A stretch of 64,000 nucleotides of DNA, taken from assembly GCA_900549995.1 (NCBI GenBank), contig URQQ01000012.1, positions 1-64,000 on the forward strand, written 5' to 3'. Under the pieces are notes generated by a model that saw only the letters and a list, made by a program, of their open reading frames with translations, ran no database searches and was not told the origin of the DNA. Below, in pieces: positions 18,006 to 27,032 of this stretch. The translations under genes were made by a program, and so were the position numbers. The stretch comes from an uncultured Lachnospiraceae bacterium. GTDB lineage: Bacteria; Bacillota; Clostridia; Lachnospirales; Lachnospiraceae. How positions within the stretch are numbered: the first letter of the stretch is position 1; the number at the start of each line of letters is the position of its first letter.

Positions 18006-18230
18006 CGATTTGTCTCCTTTCCCTGATTCTTATATGTTCTCCCGGATCACTCTGCATGGATTGCCGTAAGCGATTGTATTTGCCGGAATATTCTCAGTAT
18101 CTAATGTATTTTACCATATCCATATAGTAAAATCACTTTCTTTCTGTCCCGAAGAAAACATGAAATTCTTAAACTTTGGCATACTATATAAAATGTCCCT
18201 GTTTTCAAACTGATATGCCGTTGTGAAACC

Positions 18231-18333
18231 ATCGCATTTTTTAGAAATAACTATCGCATTTTTTGAAAATAGGTGTATTATTATAACATAGGTCAGATTT
18301 CAGATTTTACAATCATCGAAATCACGAAATCTG
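18231..18333 (+). promoter_or_regulatory. Upstream region of the V-ATPase operon: direct repeat, candidate promoter, hairpin
   Basis: Two identical 12-mers ATCGCATTTTTT at 18231-18242 and 18253-18264 are spaced exactly 22 bases apart, two DNA turns, on one face of the helix. They lead into a possible promoter TTTTTG (18260-18265), 16 bases, TATAAC (18282-18287). Downstream, CAGATTTC / GAAATCTG (18294-18301 and 18326-18333) can form a leader hairpin. The rest of 18006-18404 shows no gene. Roles are inferred from layout. Confidence 0.4.
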
Positions 18334-18404
18334 GCAGAAATATAAGAACGCAAAAACGGTTTCGGAAGATCGCCAGCCGGAATCCGTTAAGGGAGGAAGA
18401 CACC

Positions 18405-18716
18405 ATGAATTCAATTGTAAGCCAGCTGTCTGAGATTGAAAGCGCTGCTGCAGCAATCGTTGAACATGCGGAAGCGCAAAAGGCTGTTCTTGAGAAAGAA
18501 ATGGAGGAAAGACTTACACAGTTTGATGCAGGTCTTGAGCAAGACACAAAAAAACGTCTGCAAGCCATTTCAGAAAAACTGGAGGAGCAGAAAAAAGAAG
18601 AAATCCGGAAACTGAAAGAAGAAAATGAACGTATTATCAATACGCTGAACAGGGAATATGAAGTAAAGCATGAAGATTATGCAAGAGAAATCCTGAAACA
18701 TATCACAGAGGTGTAG
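18405..18716 (+). CDS. V-type ATPase peripheral stalk subunit (G/H type)
   Basis: Predicted coiled-coil partner of subunit E in the peripheral stalk. Start placed at ATG 18405 because GGGAGGA is seven bases upstream; the frame is open further 5' but that part lies in the promoter region. The 103-residue product is almost entirely charged helix (for example KKRLQAISEKLEEQKKEE). It is the first gene of a nine-gene operon and corresponds in position to NtpF of Enterococcus hirae. Sequence conservation in this family is low, so the call leans on context. Confidence 0.8.
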   Translation: MNSIVSQLSEIESAAAAIVEHAEAQKAVLEKEMEERLTQFDAGLEQDTKKRLQAISEKLEEQKKEEIRKLKEENERIINTLNREYEVKHEDYAREILKHITEV

Positions 18717-18719
18717 ATT

Positions 18720-19769
18720 ATGGGCAATTTACTCGCATACAGCGGTCTGGTGGCAAAGGTACGTGCCATGAGTGCGAATCTGCTGACGGAAGAAAATTTT
18801 GAAGATATCACCAGCCTATCAAGTGTGGCAGAGATTGTCCGTTACCTCCGGAAATTCCCCGCATATGAAGAGGCATTCGAATCGCTTGAAGATGATCAGC
18901 TTCACCGTGGAAATATTGAAAAAGTTATGATACAGTCCCTCTACAAAGATTACACAAAGCTTTACAGGTTCTCGGGGATCGAACACCGCAGGTTCCTGAA
19001 GCTTTACCTGAAAAGCTTCGAGGTTGACCTGATCAACTACTGTCTTGGAATCATCTTCAACCACTATGAAGAACCTTTCGACCTGAATCATAAAAAAGCG
19101 TTCTTCGACAGATATTCCACCATATCCATTGACCGGCTGATCACTTCCGAGAATCTGTATGAGTTTGTGGAAAATCTAAAAGAGACAGAATATTATGAAC
19201 CTCTTAAGAAACTCCGCGATGCAGGCAATGCTTCTCTCTTCGATTATGAACTCGTATTAGACCTGCATTATTATACAGCACTTTGGAAGGAAAAGAAGAA
19301 AGTACTTTCAAAAAAAGAGCTTGAGATCTTCACAAGAGAAACCGGTACTAAGATTGATCTTTTGAATCTTCAGTGGATTTACCGCTCTAAAAAATATTAT
19401 ACAATACATCCGGCAGACATTTATGCACTGTTGATTCCGATCCACTACCATATAAAACGTGATGTTCTGAAGACGCTTGCAGAGACGCCGTCACTGGATG
19501 AATTTATAGCAGAAGTAAAGAAAACTTATTATGGCAGACGCTATCCGCTGGAGCTTGGTTCCTCAATCGAGCATGTGTACAGTGAATGCCTGTATCAGTT
19601 ATATATGTCCGACCAGCGCAGGGAACCTTATTCTATCGCGACCATGAATACGTATCTGTTTCTCCGCCAGGAAGAATTAAAGCGTATTACTACAATTATG
19701 GAATGTGTGCGTTATGGCCTCGGACCCCGCGAGATCAGACAATATACGGGAGGTGGAATTAAGACATGA
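18720..19769 (+). CDS. ntpC: V-type ATPase subunit C
   Basis: Subunit C (d-like) sits on the rotor ring and connects it to the central shaft. The 349-residue, mostly helical protein begins MGNLLAYSGLVAKVRAMSAN, ends GPREIRQYTGGGIKT and includes YSIATMNTYLFLRQEELKRI, matching the bacterial/archaeal C family. Three nt after the stalk gene and overlapping subunit I by 4 nt. Its place ahead of I and K differs from Enterococcus hirae, where C follows E. Confidence 0.9.
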   Translation: MGNLLAYSGLVAKVRAMSANLLTEENFEDITSLSSVAEIVRYLRKFPAYEEAFESLEDDQLHRGNIEKVMIQSLYKDYTKLYRFSGIEHRRFLKLYLKSFEVDLINYCLGIIFNHYEEPFDLNHKKAFFDRYSTISIDRLITSENLYEFVENLKETEYYEPLKKLRDAGNASLFDYELVLDLHYYTALWKEKKKVLSKKELEIFTRETGTKIDLLNLQWIYRSKKYYTIHPADIYALLIPIHYHIKRDVLKTLAETPSLDEFIAEVKKTYYGRRYPLELGSSIEHVYSECLYQLYMSDQRREPYSIATMNTYLFLRQEELKRITTIMECVRYGLGPREIRQYTGGGIKT

Positions 19770-21706
19770 TCGTAAAAATGAAATTTATCAGCATAACAGG
19801 TCCAAAGCTTGACATTGACCGTGTAACCAACCAGTACCTCTCGAAATACGAGATCCAGCTGGAAAATGCATTGTCAGAGCTTAAGACCGTGGACAACCTC
19901 CAGCCATTTACTGAGTCAAACCCTTATAAGGAGCAGCTCGCCAAGGCGAATCAGTTCACCGGATATCTGGCCTGCGAAGAACCTGAAAATCTGCCGGTTC
20001 TCTCGCAAAGAGAACTGACCGAAGTCATACGGGAAGCCAATGATGAGTATACAAAGTTTATGGACCGGGAGCAGGAACTAAAAAACAAACGTGATTCTTA
20101 CCGTGAGCTTTTAAAAACAATCGAACCGTTCCGGCCCATGGTTTTTACTCTCCGGGATGTATTGAAGTATAAGTTCATAAAATTCCGTTTTGGCCGGGTA
20201 TCTCTCGATTATTTCAATAAGATGAATGAGTTCACAGAGAAGAACATAGACGTAATCTTTGTAGAGGGCGCAAGGGACAGCAACTATGTCTACGGTGTTT
20301 ATTTCACCTCCCGTTCCCGCTCCGAACAGATGGACGCGATCTTCAAGTCCCTTCATTTTGAACGGATTTTCCTTCCCGATGAATACGATGGAACTCCTGA
20401 AGAGGCGTACCAGAGCCTGCTGAAGAAAATTGATGAACTGACTGTAGAACTCAATGACATTGACCGGCAGATCGGGAATGTCCTTTTGTCAAAATCAACA
20501 AAACTCTACGCGGCCCGGAATCAGCTGGATACCCTCGCAAGCAATTTTGACATCAGAAAACTTGCCGCCTGTGTAGAAGATAAACACGAGAATTTCTATA
20601 TTCTCTGCGGCTGGATGTCCGAGAAAGATGTACATGACTTTATCCATGACATCAAAGACGATCCCAACCTCTTCGTTGTTGTAGAGGACCAGCATGCGGA
20701 CTATTTTGGAGAACCTCCGACAAAGCTTAAGAATCCCGGCATCTTTAAGCCATTTGAAATGTTTGTAAAGATGTATGGGCTTCCCGCACACAATGAGATG
20801 GATCCGACAATCTTTGTAGCCCTCACCTATACTTTCATCTTTGGTGTAATGTTTGGGGATGTGGGCCAGGGGCTTGTACTTATGGTCGGCGGATTCCTTC
20901 TATATAAGATCCGGAAAATGGATCTGGCGGGAATTATCGCAGCGGCCGGGCTTTTTTCAACCGCTTTTGGGTTCATGTTCGGAAGTGTTTTTGGATTCGA
21001 AGATCTGATTGAAGCCAGGTGGCTCAGGCCCCAGGAAGCGATGACCAATGTTCCCGGCATCGGCAACATGAATACAGTATTCGTGGCAGCCGTCATCTTC
21101 GGAATGTTTATCATCCTGGTGACGATGATCTTCCATATCATAGCGGCATTCCGTTCGCATGACATCGGAAGTTCCATCTTTGATGCCAATGGAATTGCAG
21201 GCCTTGTATTCTATGCATCAATTGTTGTAACAGTTCTTCTGTTTTTATCCGGTCACAAGACACCGGGAACCGTGCTCCTTATTTTGCTTTTCGGAGTTCC
21301 GCTTCTTCTGATCGCATTGAAAGAGCCGCTCTCCAATCTGATTACAAAGCACACTGCAGATCTGAAAGAGGGTAAAGTAATGTTTTTCGTTCAAGCCTTC
21401 TTCGAACTGTTTGAGACACTGTTAAGTTATTTTTCCAACACGCTGTCCTTCGTTCGTATCGGAGCCTTCGCCGTCAGTCATGGCGCTATGATGGGAGTTG
21501 TAATGATGCTCTCCGGCGCAGAGGCCGGCCATACGAACTGGCTGATCGTAATTTTCGGCAATGTGTTCGTCTGCCTCATGGAGGGGCTGATCGTCGGAAT
21601 CCAGGTACTTCGTCTGGAATATTATGAAATCTTCAGCCGTTTCTACCAGGGCAGCGGACGTGAATTTAAACCATATCGTGAAAAAAATAAAAAACATCTG
21701 ACTTAA
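19766..21706 (+). CDS. ntpI: V-type ATPase subunit I
   Basis: Membrane stator subunit, the functional analogue of F-type subunit a. The cytoplasmic N-terminal half (about 1-345) has long coiled-coil arms; the C-terminal half has about seven to eight transmembrane helices starting at FVALTYTFIFGVMFGDVGQG, a conserved family block. The TM7 area SYFSNTLSFVRIGAFAVSHG carries the arginine expected to face the c-ring. 646 residues, normal. Overlaps subunit C by 4 nt. Confidence 0.95.
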   Translation: MIVKMKFISITGPKLDIDRVTNQYLSKYEIQLENALSELKTVDNLQPFTESNPYKEQLAKANQFTGYLACEEPENLPVLSQRELTEVIREANDEYTKFMDREQELKNKRDSYRELLKTIEPFRPMVFTLRDVLKYKFIKFRFGRVSLDYFNKMNEFTEKNIDVIFVEGARDSNYVYGVYFTSRSRSEQMDAIFKSLHFERIFLPDEYDGTPEEAYQSLLKKIDELTVELNDIDRQIGNVLLSKSTKLYAARNQLDTLASNFDIRKLAACVEDKHENFYILCGWMSEKDVHDFIHDIKDDPNLFVVVEDQHADYFGEPPTKLKNPGIFKPFEMFVKMYGLPAHNEMDPTIFVALTYTFIFGVMFGDVGQGLVLMVGGFLLYKIRKMDLAGIIAAAGLFSTAFGFMFGSVFGFEDLIEARWLRPQEAMTNVPGIGNMNTVFVAAVIFGMFIILVTMIFHIIAAFRSHDIGSSIFDANGIAGLVFYASIVVTVLLFLSGHKTPGTVLLILLFGVPLLLIALKEPLSNLITKHTADLKEGKVMFFVQAFFELFETLLSYFSNTLSFVRIGAFAVSHGAMMGVVMMLSGAEAGHTNWLIVIFGNVFVCLMEGLIVGIQVLRLEYYEIFSRFYQGSGREFKPYREKNKKHLT

Positions 21707-21719
21707 GGAGGTCGCTATT

Positions 21720-22148
21720 ATGAGTTTAGCAACGAAAATCATTCTTATTGCCGCATTAATTTTAAGTATTATTATTCCTTTCGGATATTATCTGATCGGC
21801 GAAAAAAACAAAGGACGCTTTAAAAAGGCGCTTGGAGTCAATGTCTTCTTTTACTTTGGAACTTTTATTATTGCCACAGTCGTAATGCTTGGCGGTTATC
21901 CGGTACACGCTGCTGACGGTGCATCTGTCATGAGCAGTTCAGGTCTCGGGTATATCGCAGCTGCCCTTTCCACCGGACTTTCCGGCATCGGCGGCGGTAT
22001 CGCAGTGGCAAGCGCCGCAAGTGCTGCTCTTGGTGCAATCAGCGAGGACAGCAGCATTTTCGGTAAATCTCTGATCTTTGCAGGACTTGCAGAAGGAATC
22101 TGTCTCTATGGACTTGTCATCTCCTTCATGATCCTGGGTAAATTATAA
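21720..22148 (+). CDS. ntpK: V-type ATPase proteolipid subunit K (c-ring)
   Basis: Rotor-ring subunit. The C-terminal ~75 residues form one clear c-type hairpin with LSTGLSGIGGGIAVASAAS in the first helix and the ion-binding Glu in AGLAEGICLYGLVIS. The N-terminal half has two further hydrophobic segments (about 5-24 and 40-60) linked by GEKNKGRFKKALG that do not look like a second c hairpin. The Enterococcus Na+-ring Gln (SGIAQGK) is Gly here, so sodium binding of that type is not supported. Strong AAGGAGG precedes the ATG. Confidence 0.92.
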   Translation: MSLATKIILIAALILSIIIPFGYYLIGEKNKGRFKKALGVNVFFYFGTFIIATVVMLGGYPVHAADGASVMSSSGLGYIAAALSTGLSGIGGGIAVASAASAALGAISEDSSIFGKSLIFAGLAEGICLYGLVISFMILGKL

Positions 22149-22152
22149 GCCT

Positions 22153-22461
22153 ATGAAAATGTTCTTAATCAGTGATAATGTTGATACCTGTACAGGAATG
22201 CGCCTGGCCGGAGTCGACGGCATCGTCGTCCACGAACGTGATGAGCTGTACAATGCACTCCAGAAAGTCATGAAGGACAAAACGATTGGCATTGTCCTTC
22301 TGACAGAAAAATTCGGCCGGGAATTTCCGGAGCTTATTGATGAAATCAAGCTGAAACGGAAACTTCCTCTGATTGTGGAAATCCCTGACAGGCACGGTAC
22401 CGGCCGTAAAAAAGACTTTATTACATCCTATGTCAACGAAGCCATCGGGCTGAAGTTGTAA
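22153..22461 (+). CDS. ntpG: V-type ATPase subunit F
   Basis: Small Rossmann-like subunit of the central shaft (called NtpG in Enterococcus). The 102-residue protein starts MKMFLISDNVDTCTGMRLAG and contains TIGIVLLTEKFGREFPELID, typical of the family; the C-terminal tail forms a helix. It lies 4 nt after subunit K. Length and order fit a complete complex. Confidence 0.92.
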   Translation: MKMFLISDNVDTCTGMRLAGVDGIVVHERDELYNALQKVMKDKTIGIVLLTEKFGREFPELIDEIKLKRKLPLIVEIPDRHGTGRKKDFITSYVNEAIGLKL

Positions 22462-22483
22462 CTAAAAAAAGAAGGTGACCCAA

Positions 22484-23071
22484 GTGACTTTAGAAGAAAA
22501 AATTAAACATCTGCAGAACGCTTCCATGGAAGAGGCAAGAACAGAGGGCAACGAAATTGTCAAGAACTACTCTGACTCTCTCGAAAAGATTTTTAACGAG
22601 CATAAAGAAGCCGCCTTGCGTCAGGCCGAGCTGAATATTAAAACTGAGACCAATAAGGCCCGCCAGGATCTTAACAAGGCAATGGCGCGTGTCCAGATTG
22701 ACCTGAAACGGGAACAGGGCAACTGCCAGACTGCACTGAAGCAGAAGCTGTTCCGCCGCATTGGCGTTCTTGTAAATGAATACATGCAGACAGATGAGTA
22801 TAAAGATCTCCTCTGTGTTTATATTCAGAAAGGTCTTGATTTTGCCAGACAGGAGATGATGGATATCTATCTGAACCCGTCCGACGCACACTTAAAGGAA
22901 GAGATTGAACAGCGGACCGGCGTCATTCTGACCATCAGCCGTGAAGATTTTACCGGCGGAATCCGTATGGTTATCCGTGAACGGAATATTTTGATTGACC
23001 ATTCTTTCAAGTCAGCGCTTGCCGAGGAATATGACCGATTCCTCTTTACAGGAGGTAATGGCTATGCATAA
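22484..23071 (+). CDS. ntpE: V-type ATPase subunit E
   Basis: Peripheral stalk subunit that binds the A3B3 head. A long N-terminal charged helix (about 1-95) is followed by a small globular C-terminal domain ending DRFLFTGGNGYA. I take GTG 22484 as start because GAAGGTGA lies five bases upstream; an in-frame GTG at 22475 is inside that ribosome site. About 195 residues. It overlaps subunit A by 8 nt. Confidence 0.9.
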   Translation: MTLEEKIKHLQNASMEEARTEGNEIVKNYSDSLEKIFNEHKEAALRQAELNIKTETNKARQDLNKAMARVQIDLKREQGNCQTALKQKLFRRIGVLVNEYMQTDEYKDLLCVYIQKGLDFARQEMMDIYLNPSDAHLKEEIEQRTGVILTISREDFTGGIRMVIRERNILIDHSFKSALAEEYDRFLFTGGNGYA

Positions 23072-24830
23072 TACAGGAACTATCTATGGAATCAATGGCC
23101 CTGTCATCTACCTGAAGGGCAACACAGGCTTTAAAATGTCTGAAATGGTGTACGTAGGCAAGGACCACCTCGTCGGTGAAGTCATTGCACTTGATAAAGA
23201 CCGGACAACAATCCAGGTATTCGAGGAGACTACCGGTCTGCGCCCCGGCGAGATAGTAGAAGCTTCAGGCAGTGCAATTTCTGTCACGCTTGCACCTGGA
23301 ATCCTGAATAACATTTTCGATGGAATCGAACGTCCGCTGGAGAAGATTGCGGAACACTCGGGACAATATATCAGCCGCGGTGTAAGCGTAGATTCTCTTG
23401 ACCGTTCAAAGAAATGGGATGCACATCTGACTGTCGCTGTCGGAGACACACTTCACGGAGGGGACATCATCGCTGAAGTTCCTGAAACGAAAGCAATTGT
23501 ACACAAATGTATGGTACCTCCGAATCTCACCGGACTCGTAATCAAAGTTGTCCCTGACGGACAGTATACGATCGATGACGTTCTCGTCACAGTAGAACTC
23601 GAAAATGGTGAAACTGTAGATCTCACCATGACGCAGAAATGGCCGATCCGCATTGCCAGACCGACGCACCATCGTTTTCCTGCCTCCGTCCCGCTGATCA
23701 CAGGGCAGCGTATTCTCGATACTATGTTTCCGATCGCCAAGGGAGGTACTGCCTGTATCCCCGGCGGATTTGGAACTGGTAAAACAATGACACAGCATCA
23801 GATTGCCAAATGGTCAGATGCCGACATCATCATCTATATCGGCTGCGGTGAACGTGGCAATGAGATGACACAGGTTCTGGAAGAATTCACGCAGCTTGTG
23901 GACCCGAAATCTGGCAATCCGCTGATGGACCGTACTGTATTGATCGCCAATACTTCCAACATGCCGGTCGCTGCCCGTGAAGCAAGTATCTACACTGGCC
24001 TTACACTGGCTGAATACTACCGTGATATGGGATACGATGTTGCAATCATGGCAGATTCCACTTCCCGCTGGGCCGAAGCGCTCCGTGAACTTTCGGGACG
24101 TCTGGAAGAGATGCCTGCCGAGGAAGGTTTCCCGGCATATCTCGCATCCCGGCTGTCCGCATTCTATGAGCGTGCCGGTATGATGCACAATTTAAATGGC
24201 AGCGATGGTTCTGTCTCCATTATCGGAGCCGTCTCCCCTCAGGGCGGCGACTTCTCCGAGCCTGTCACGCAGAATACGAAGCGTTTTGTCCGCTGTTTCT
24301 GGGGACTTGACAAGAGTCTTGCCTATGCAAGGCATTTCCCGGCAATTCACTGGCTGACAAGTTACAGCGAATATCTGAATGACCTTGCGCCGTGGTACAC
24401 TGACCATGTATCCCCGCAGTTTATCGACGACCGGAATCAGCTGATGGCTCTCCTGAACCAGGAAAGCAGCCTGATGGAGATCGTAAAGCTGATCGGAAGT
24501 GATGTACTTCCCGATGACCAGAAGCTCGTACTCGAGATCGCGAGGGTGATCCGGCTTGGCTTTCTTCAGCAGAATGCGTTCCATGCTGATGATACCTGTG
24601 TTCCGCTCACCAAGCAGTTTCAGATGATGGAGATCATACTGTATCTTTATAAGAAGGCCCGGATTCTCATCAATATGAGTATGCCGATGTCCGTCTTAAA
24701 GGAAGAGAACATCTTTGAAAAAATCATAGCAATGAAATACGATATCCCGAATGACAAGCCGGAAATGTTTGAAGATTACCGGAAAGCCGTCGATACTTTT
24801 TACGACCGTGTCATGGAAAAGAATGCATAA
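23064..24830 (+). CDS. ntpA: V-type ATPase catalytic subunit A
   Basis: ATP-hydrolysing subunit of the V1 head. Start at ATG 23064 follows GGAGG by eight bases. The 589-residue protein has the N-terminal barrel (TGTIYGINGPVIYLKGN), the non-homologous bulge region, the P-loop GGFGTGKT near residue 235 and GCGERGNEMTQVLEEF with the catalytic Glu. Normal length for the family. It follows subunit E and precedes B by 16 nt. Confidence 0.97.
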   Translation: MHNTGTIYGINGPVIYLKGNTGFKMSEMVYVGKDHLVGEVIALDKDRTTIQVFEETTGLRPGEIVEASGSAISVTLAPGILNNIFDGIERPLEKIAEHSGQYISRGVSVDSLDRSKKWDAHLTVAVGDTLHGGDIIAEVPETKAIVHKCMVPPNLTGLVIKVVPDGQYTIDDVLVTVELENGETVDLTMTQKWPIRIARPTHHRFPASVPLITGQRILDTMFPIAKGGTACIPGGFGTGKTMTQHQIAKWSDADIIIYIGCGERGNEMTQVLEEFTQLVDPKSGNPLMDRTVLIANTSNMPVAAREASIYTGLTLAEYYRDMGYDVAIMADSTSRWAEALRELSGRLEEMPAEEGFPAYLASRLSAFYERAGMMHNLNGSDGSVSIIGAVSPQGGDFSEPVTQNTKRFVRCFWGLDKSLAYARHFPAIHWLTSYSEYLNDLAPWYTDHVSPQFIDDRNQLMALLNQESSLMEIVKLIGSDVLPDDQKLVLEIARVIRLGFLQQNAFHADDTCVPLTKQFQMMEIILYLYKKARILINMSMPMSVLKEENIFEKIIAMKYDIPNDKPEMFEDYRKAVDTFYDRVMEKNA

Positions 24831-24846
24831 ATAAGGAGGGACCACC

Positions 24847-26307
24847 ATGTCAATAGAATATCTTGGGCTGAGCAGCATCAATGGCCCTCTCGTCGTTCTG
24901 GAGGGCTGTCAGGATGCTTTCTATGAAGAGATTGTTGAATTCGCCGTAGACCGCCGTGAGAAAAAACTGGGCCGTATCGTAGAAGTCTACGAGGATAAAG
25001 CGATCATCCAGGTGTTTGAAAATACAGAAAATATGTCACTGAAAAATACACACACTAAGCTCACTGGGCATCCGATGGAAATTTCACTCTCCCCCGATAT
25101 GCTCGGCCGGACATTTAACGGACTTGGGGAGCCGATCGATGATCTTGGCCCCATTTCCTCTACGTTAAAACGGGATGTCAACGGACTGCCGCTGAATCCC
25201 GTAAAACGGGAATACCCAAGGAATTATATCCATACAGGAATCTCAGCAATCGACGGACTTACAACTCTGATCCGCGGACAGAAGCTTCCGATCTTCTCCG
25301 GCAACGGACTGCCTCACGACCAGCTTGCCGCCCAGATTGTAAAACAGGCTTCTCTGGGTGATGGTTCTGATGAAAAATTTGCCATTGTGTTTGCCGCAAT
25401 GGGTGTCAAGCACGATGATGCGGAATTCTTCCGCCGTACCTTTGAAGAAAGCGGGGTCTCCGACCACGTTGCCATGTTCTTAAATATGGCCAATGATCCC
25501 GTGGCGGAGCGTTTGATTACTCCAAAAGTTGCTCTGACAGTTGCTGAATATCTTGCCTTTGAACAAAGTATGCATATCCTCGTCATCCTGACCGATATGA
25601 CTTCTTTTGCCGAAGCCATGCGTGAGGTTTCGTCTTCCAAAGGAGAGATTCCAAGCCGTAAAGGTTTCCCGGGTTATCTGTACAGTGAACTTGCCATGAT
25701 CTATGAGCGGGCCGGAATCGTAGAGGGAATCGATGGCTCTGTGACTCAGCTCCCGATTCTTACCATGCCAAACGACGATATTACCCACCCGATCCCTGAC
25801 CTGACCGGTTATATCACGGAAGGACAGATCGTTTTAGACCGCAATCTAAACGGACAGTCCATCTATCCTCCGATCAGCATTCTTCCTTCCCTGTCACGTC
25901 TGATGAAGGATGGTATCGGAAAAGGTTATACAAGAGAGGATCATCAGGATCTGGCAAACCAGTTATTCTCCGCATACGCCAAAGTAGGAGATGCCAGAAA
26001 CCTCGCTTCCGTTATCGGTGAAGATGAACTGTCGCCGATTGACAAAAAATACCTTGCCTTCGGACGTGAATTTGAAGCACGGTATATCGGACAGGGCCCG
26101 GAAGAAAACCGCTCCATAGAAGAAACTCTGGATCTCGGCTGGGAACTTCTCGGCATGCTGCCAAAAGAAGAACTGGATCGTGTTGATACCAAGATTCTAA
26201 GCCAGTACTATCATCCATCTGATGATATCCTGGAAGAACATGGTGATTCTGCATATGCGCAGGAAAACGGCCGGCCTGCCGCGGCAACTGACTCCCAGAT
26301 GTTTTAA
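24847..26307 (+). CDS. ntpB: V-type ATPase subunit B
   Basis: Regulatory, non-catalytic head subunit. It has the family's SIEYLGLSSINGPLVVLEG start, FSGNGLPHDQLAAQI in place of a true P-loop, and the SSKGEIPSRKGFPGYLYSEL block. At 486 residues it is longer than the usual ~460, because of a C-terminal tail from about HPSDDILEEHGD to DSQMF that is acidic and low-complexity. AAGGAGGG precedes the ATG. Confidence 0.97.
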   Translation: MSIEYLGLSSINGPLVVLEGCQDAFYEEIVEFAVDRREKKLGRIVEVYEDKAIIQVFENTENMSLKNTHTKLTGHPMEISLSPDMLGRTFNGLGEPIDDLGPISSTLKRDVNGLPLNPVKREYPRNYIHTGISAIDGLTTLIRGQKLPIFSGNGLPHDQLAAQIVKQASLGDGSDEKFAIVFAAMGVKHDDAEFFRRTFEESGVSDHVAMFLNMANDPVAERLITPKVALTVAEYLAFEQSMHILVILTDMTSFAEAMREVSSSKGEIPSRKGFPGYLYSELAMIYERAGIVEGIDGSVTQLPILTMPNDDITHPIPDLTGYITEGQIVLDRNLNGQSIYPPISILPSLSRLMKDGIGKGYTREDHQDLANQLFSAYAKVGDARNLASVIGEDELSPIDKKYLAFGREFEARYIGQGPEENRSIEETLDLGWELLGMLPKEELDRVDTKILSQYYHPSDDILEEHGDSAYAQENGRPAAATDSQMF

Positions 26308-26338
26308 AATAATCTAGAAAGGGAAAGGAAGGGATGTA

Positions 26339-26959
26339 ATGGATCCTCGTACATTTCCGACAAAGGGAAACTTAATACTTGCCAAGAACTCTCTTGGACT
26401 TGCGAAGCAGGGTTACGACCTGATGGATAAAAAACGGAATATCTTAATCCGTGAATTGATGGAACTGATTGACCAGGCAAAAGACATTCAGGAGCAGATT
26501 GATACTACGTTCACTTACGCTTACAAATGTCTCCAGGCCGCCAATATTGACCACGGAATCAATCAGGTTTCACAGCTTGCATATACCGTACCCATCGAAA
26601 ATTCCATCCGTATCAGAAGCCGCAGCATTATGGGAACAGAAATTCCTCTGGTCACTTATACGCCGGATGACAATGCCCCGACCTACTCCTTCAGTACGAC
26701 AAAAGAGTCCATTGACCGGGCAAAGGAGGCGTTCCGCAAAGTAAAAGATCTAACGGTGCGGCTTTCCATGGTGGAAAATTCTGCCTACCGGCTTGCCACA
26801 AATATTAAAAAGACACAGAAACGTGCCAATGCACTGAAAAATATTACCATTCCAAACTACAATACTCTTGTCTATAATATTTCCAATGCACTGGAAGAAA
26901 AAGAGCGTGAAGAATTTACCCGCCTCAAAGTTATCAAACGAATGAAGCAAACTATGTAA
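26339..26959 (+). CDS. ntpD: V-type ATPase subunit D
   Basis: Central rotor shaft of V1, a long antiparallel coiled coil analogous to F-type gamma. The 206-residue protein begins MDPRTFPTKGNLILAKNSLG, has a helical hairpin and ends in a basic helix (REEFTRLKVIKRMKQTM). Last gene of the operon, directly followed by a strong terminator. Order overall is G/H-C-I-K-F-E-A-B-D, a complete set. Confidence 0.95.
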   Translation: MDPRTFPTKGNLILAKNSLGLAKQGYDLMDKKRNILIRELMELIDQAKDIQEQIDTTFTYAYKCLQAANIDHGINQVSQLAYTVPIENSIRIRSRSIMGTEIPLVTYTPDDNAPTYSFSTTKESIDRAKEAFRKVKDLTVRLSMVENSAYRLATNIKKTQKRANALKNITIPNYNTLVYNISNALEEKEREEFTRLKVIKRMKQTM

Positions 26960-26962
26960 TTA

Positions 26963-27005
26963 AAAAAGATCAGAATGCATTTGATACGTGCATTCTGATC
27001 TTTTT
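26963..27005. terminator. Bidirectional terminator between V-ATPase operon and glgB
   Basis: Near-perfect 17-bp stem, AAAAAGATCAGAATGCA (26963-26979) against TGCATTCTGATCTTTTT (26989-27005), A-flanked on one side and T-flanked on the other, so it can stop transcription from both convergent units. Confidence 0.95.
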
Positions 27006-27032
27006 ATATTCAGCACATGGCTAAACCGTCCT

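Noticed and set aside
18231..18264. CRISPR-like repeat
   Set aside because: Only two 12-base units with a 10-base gap; no further units and no cas genes in the window.
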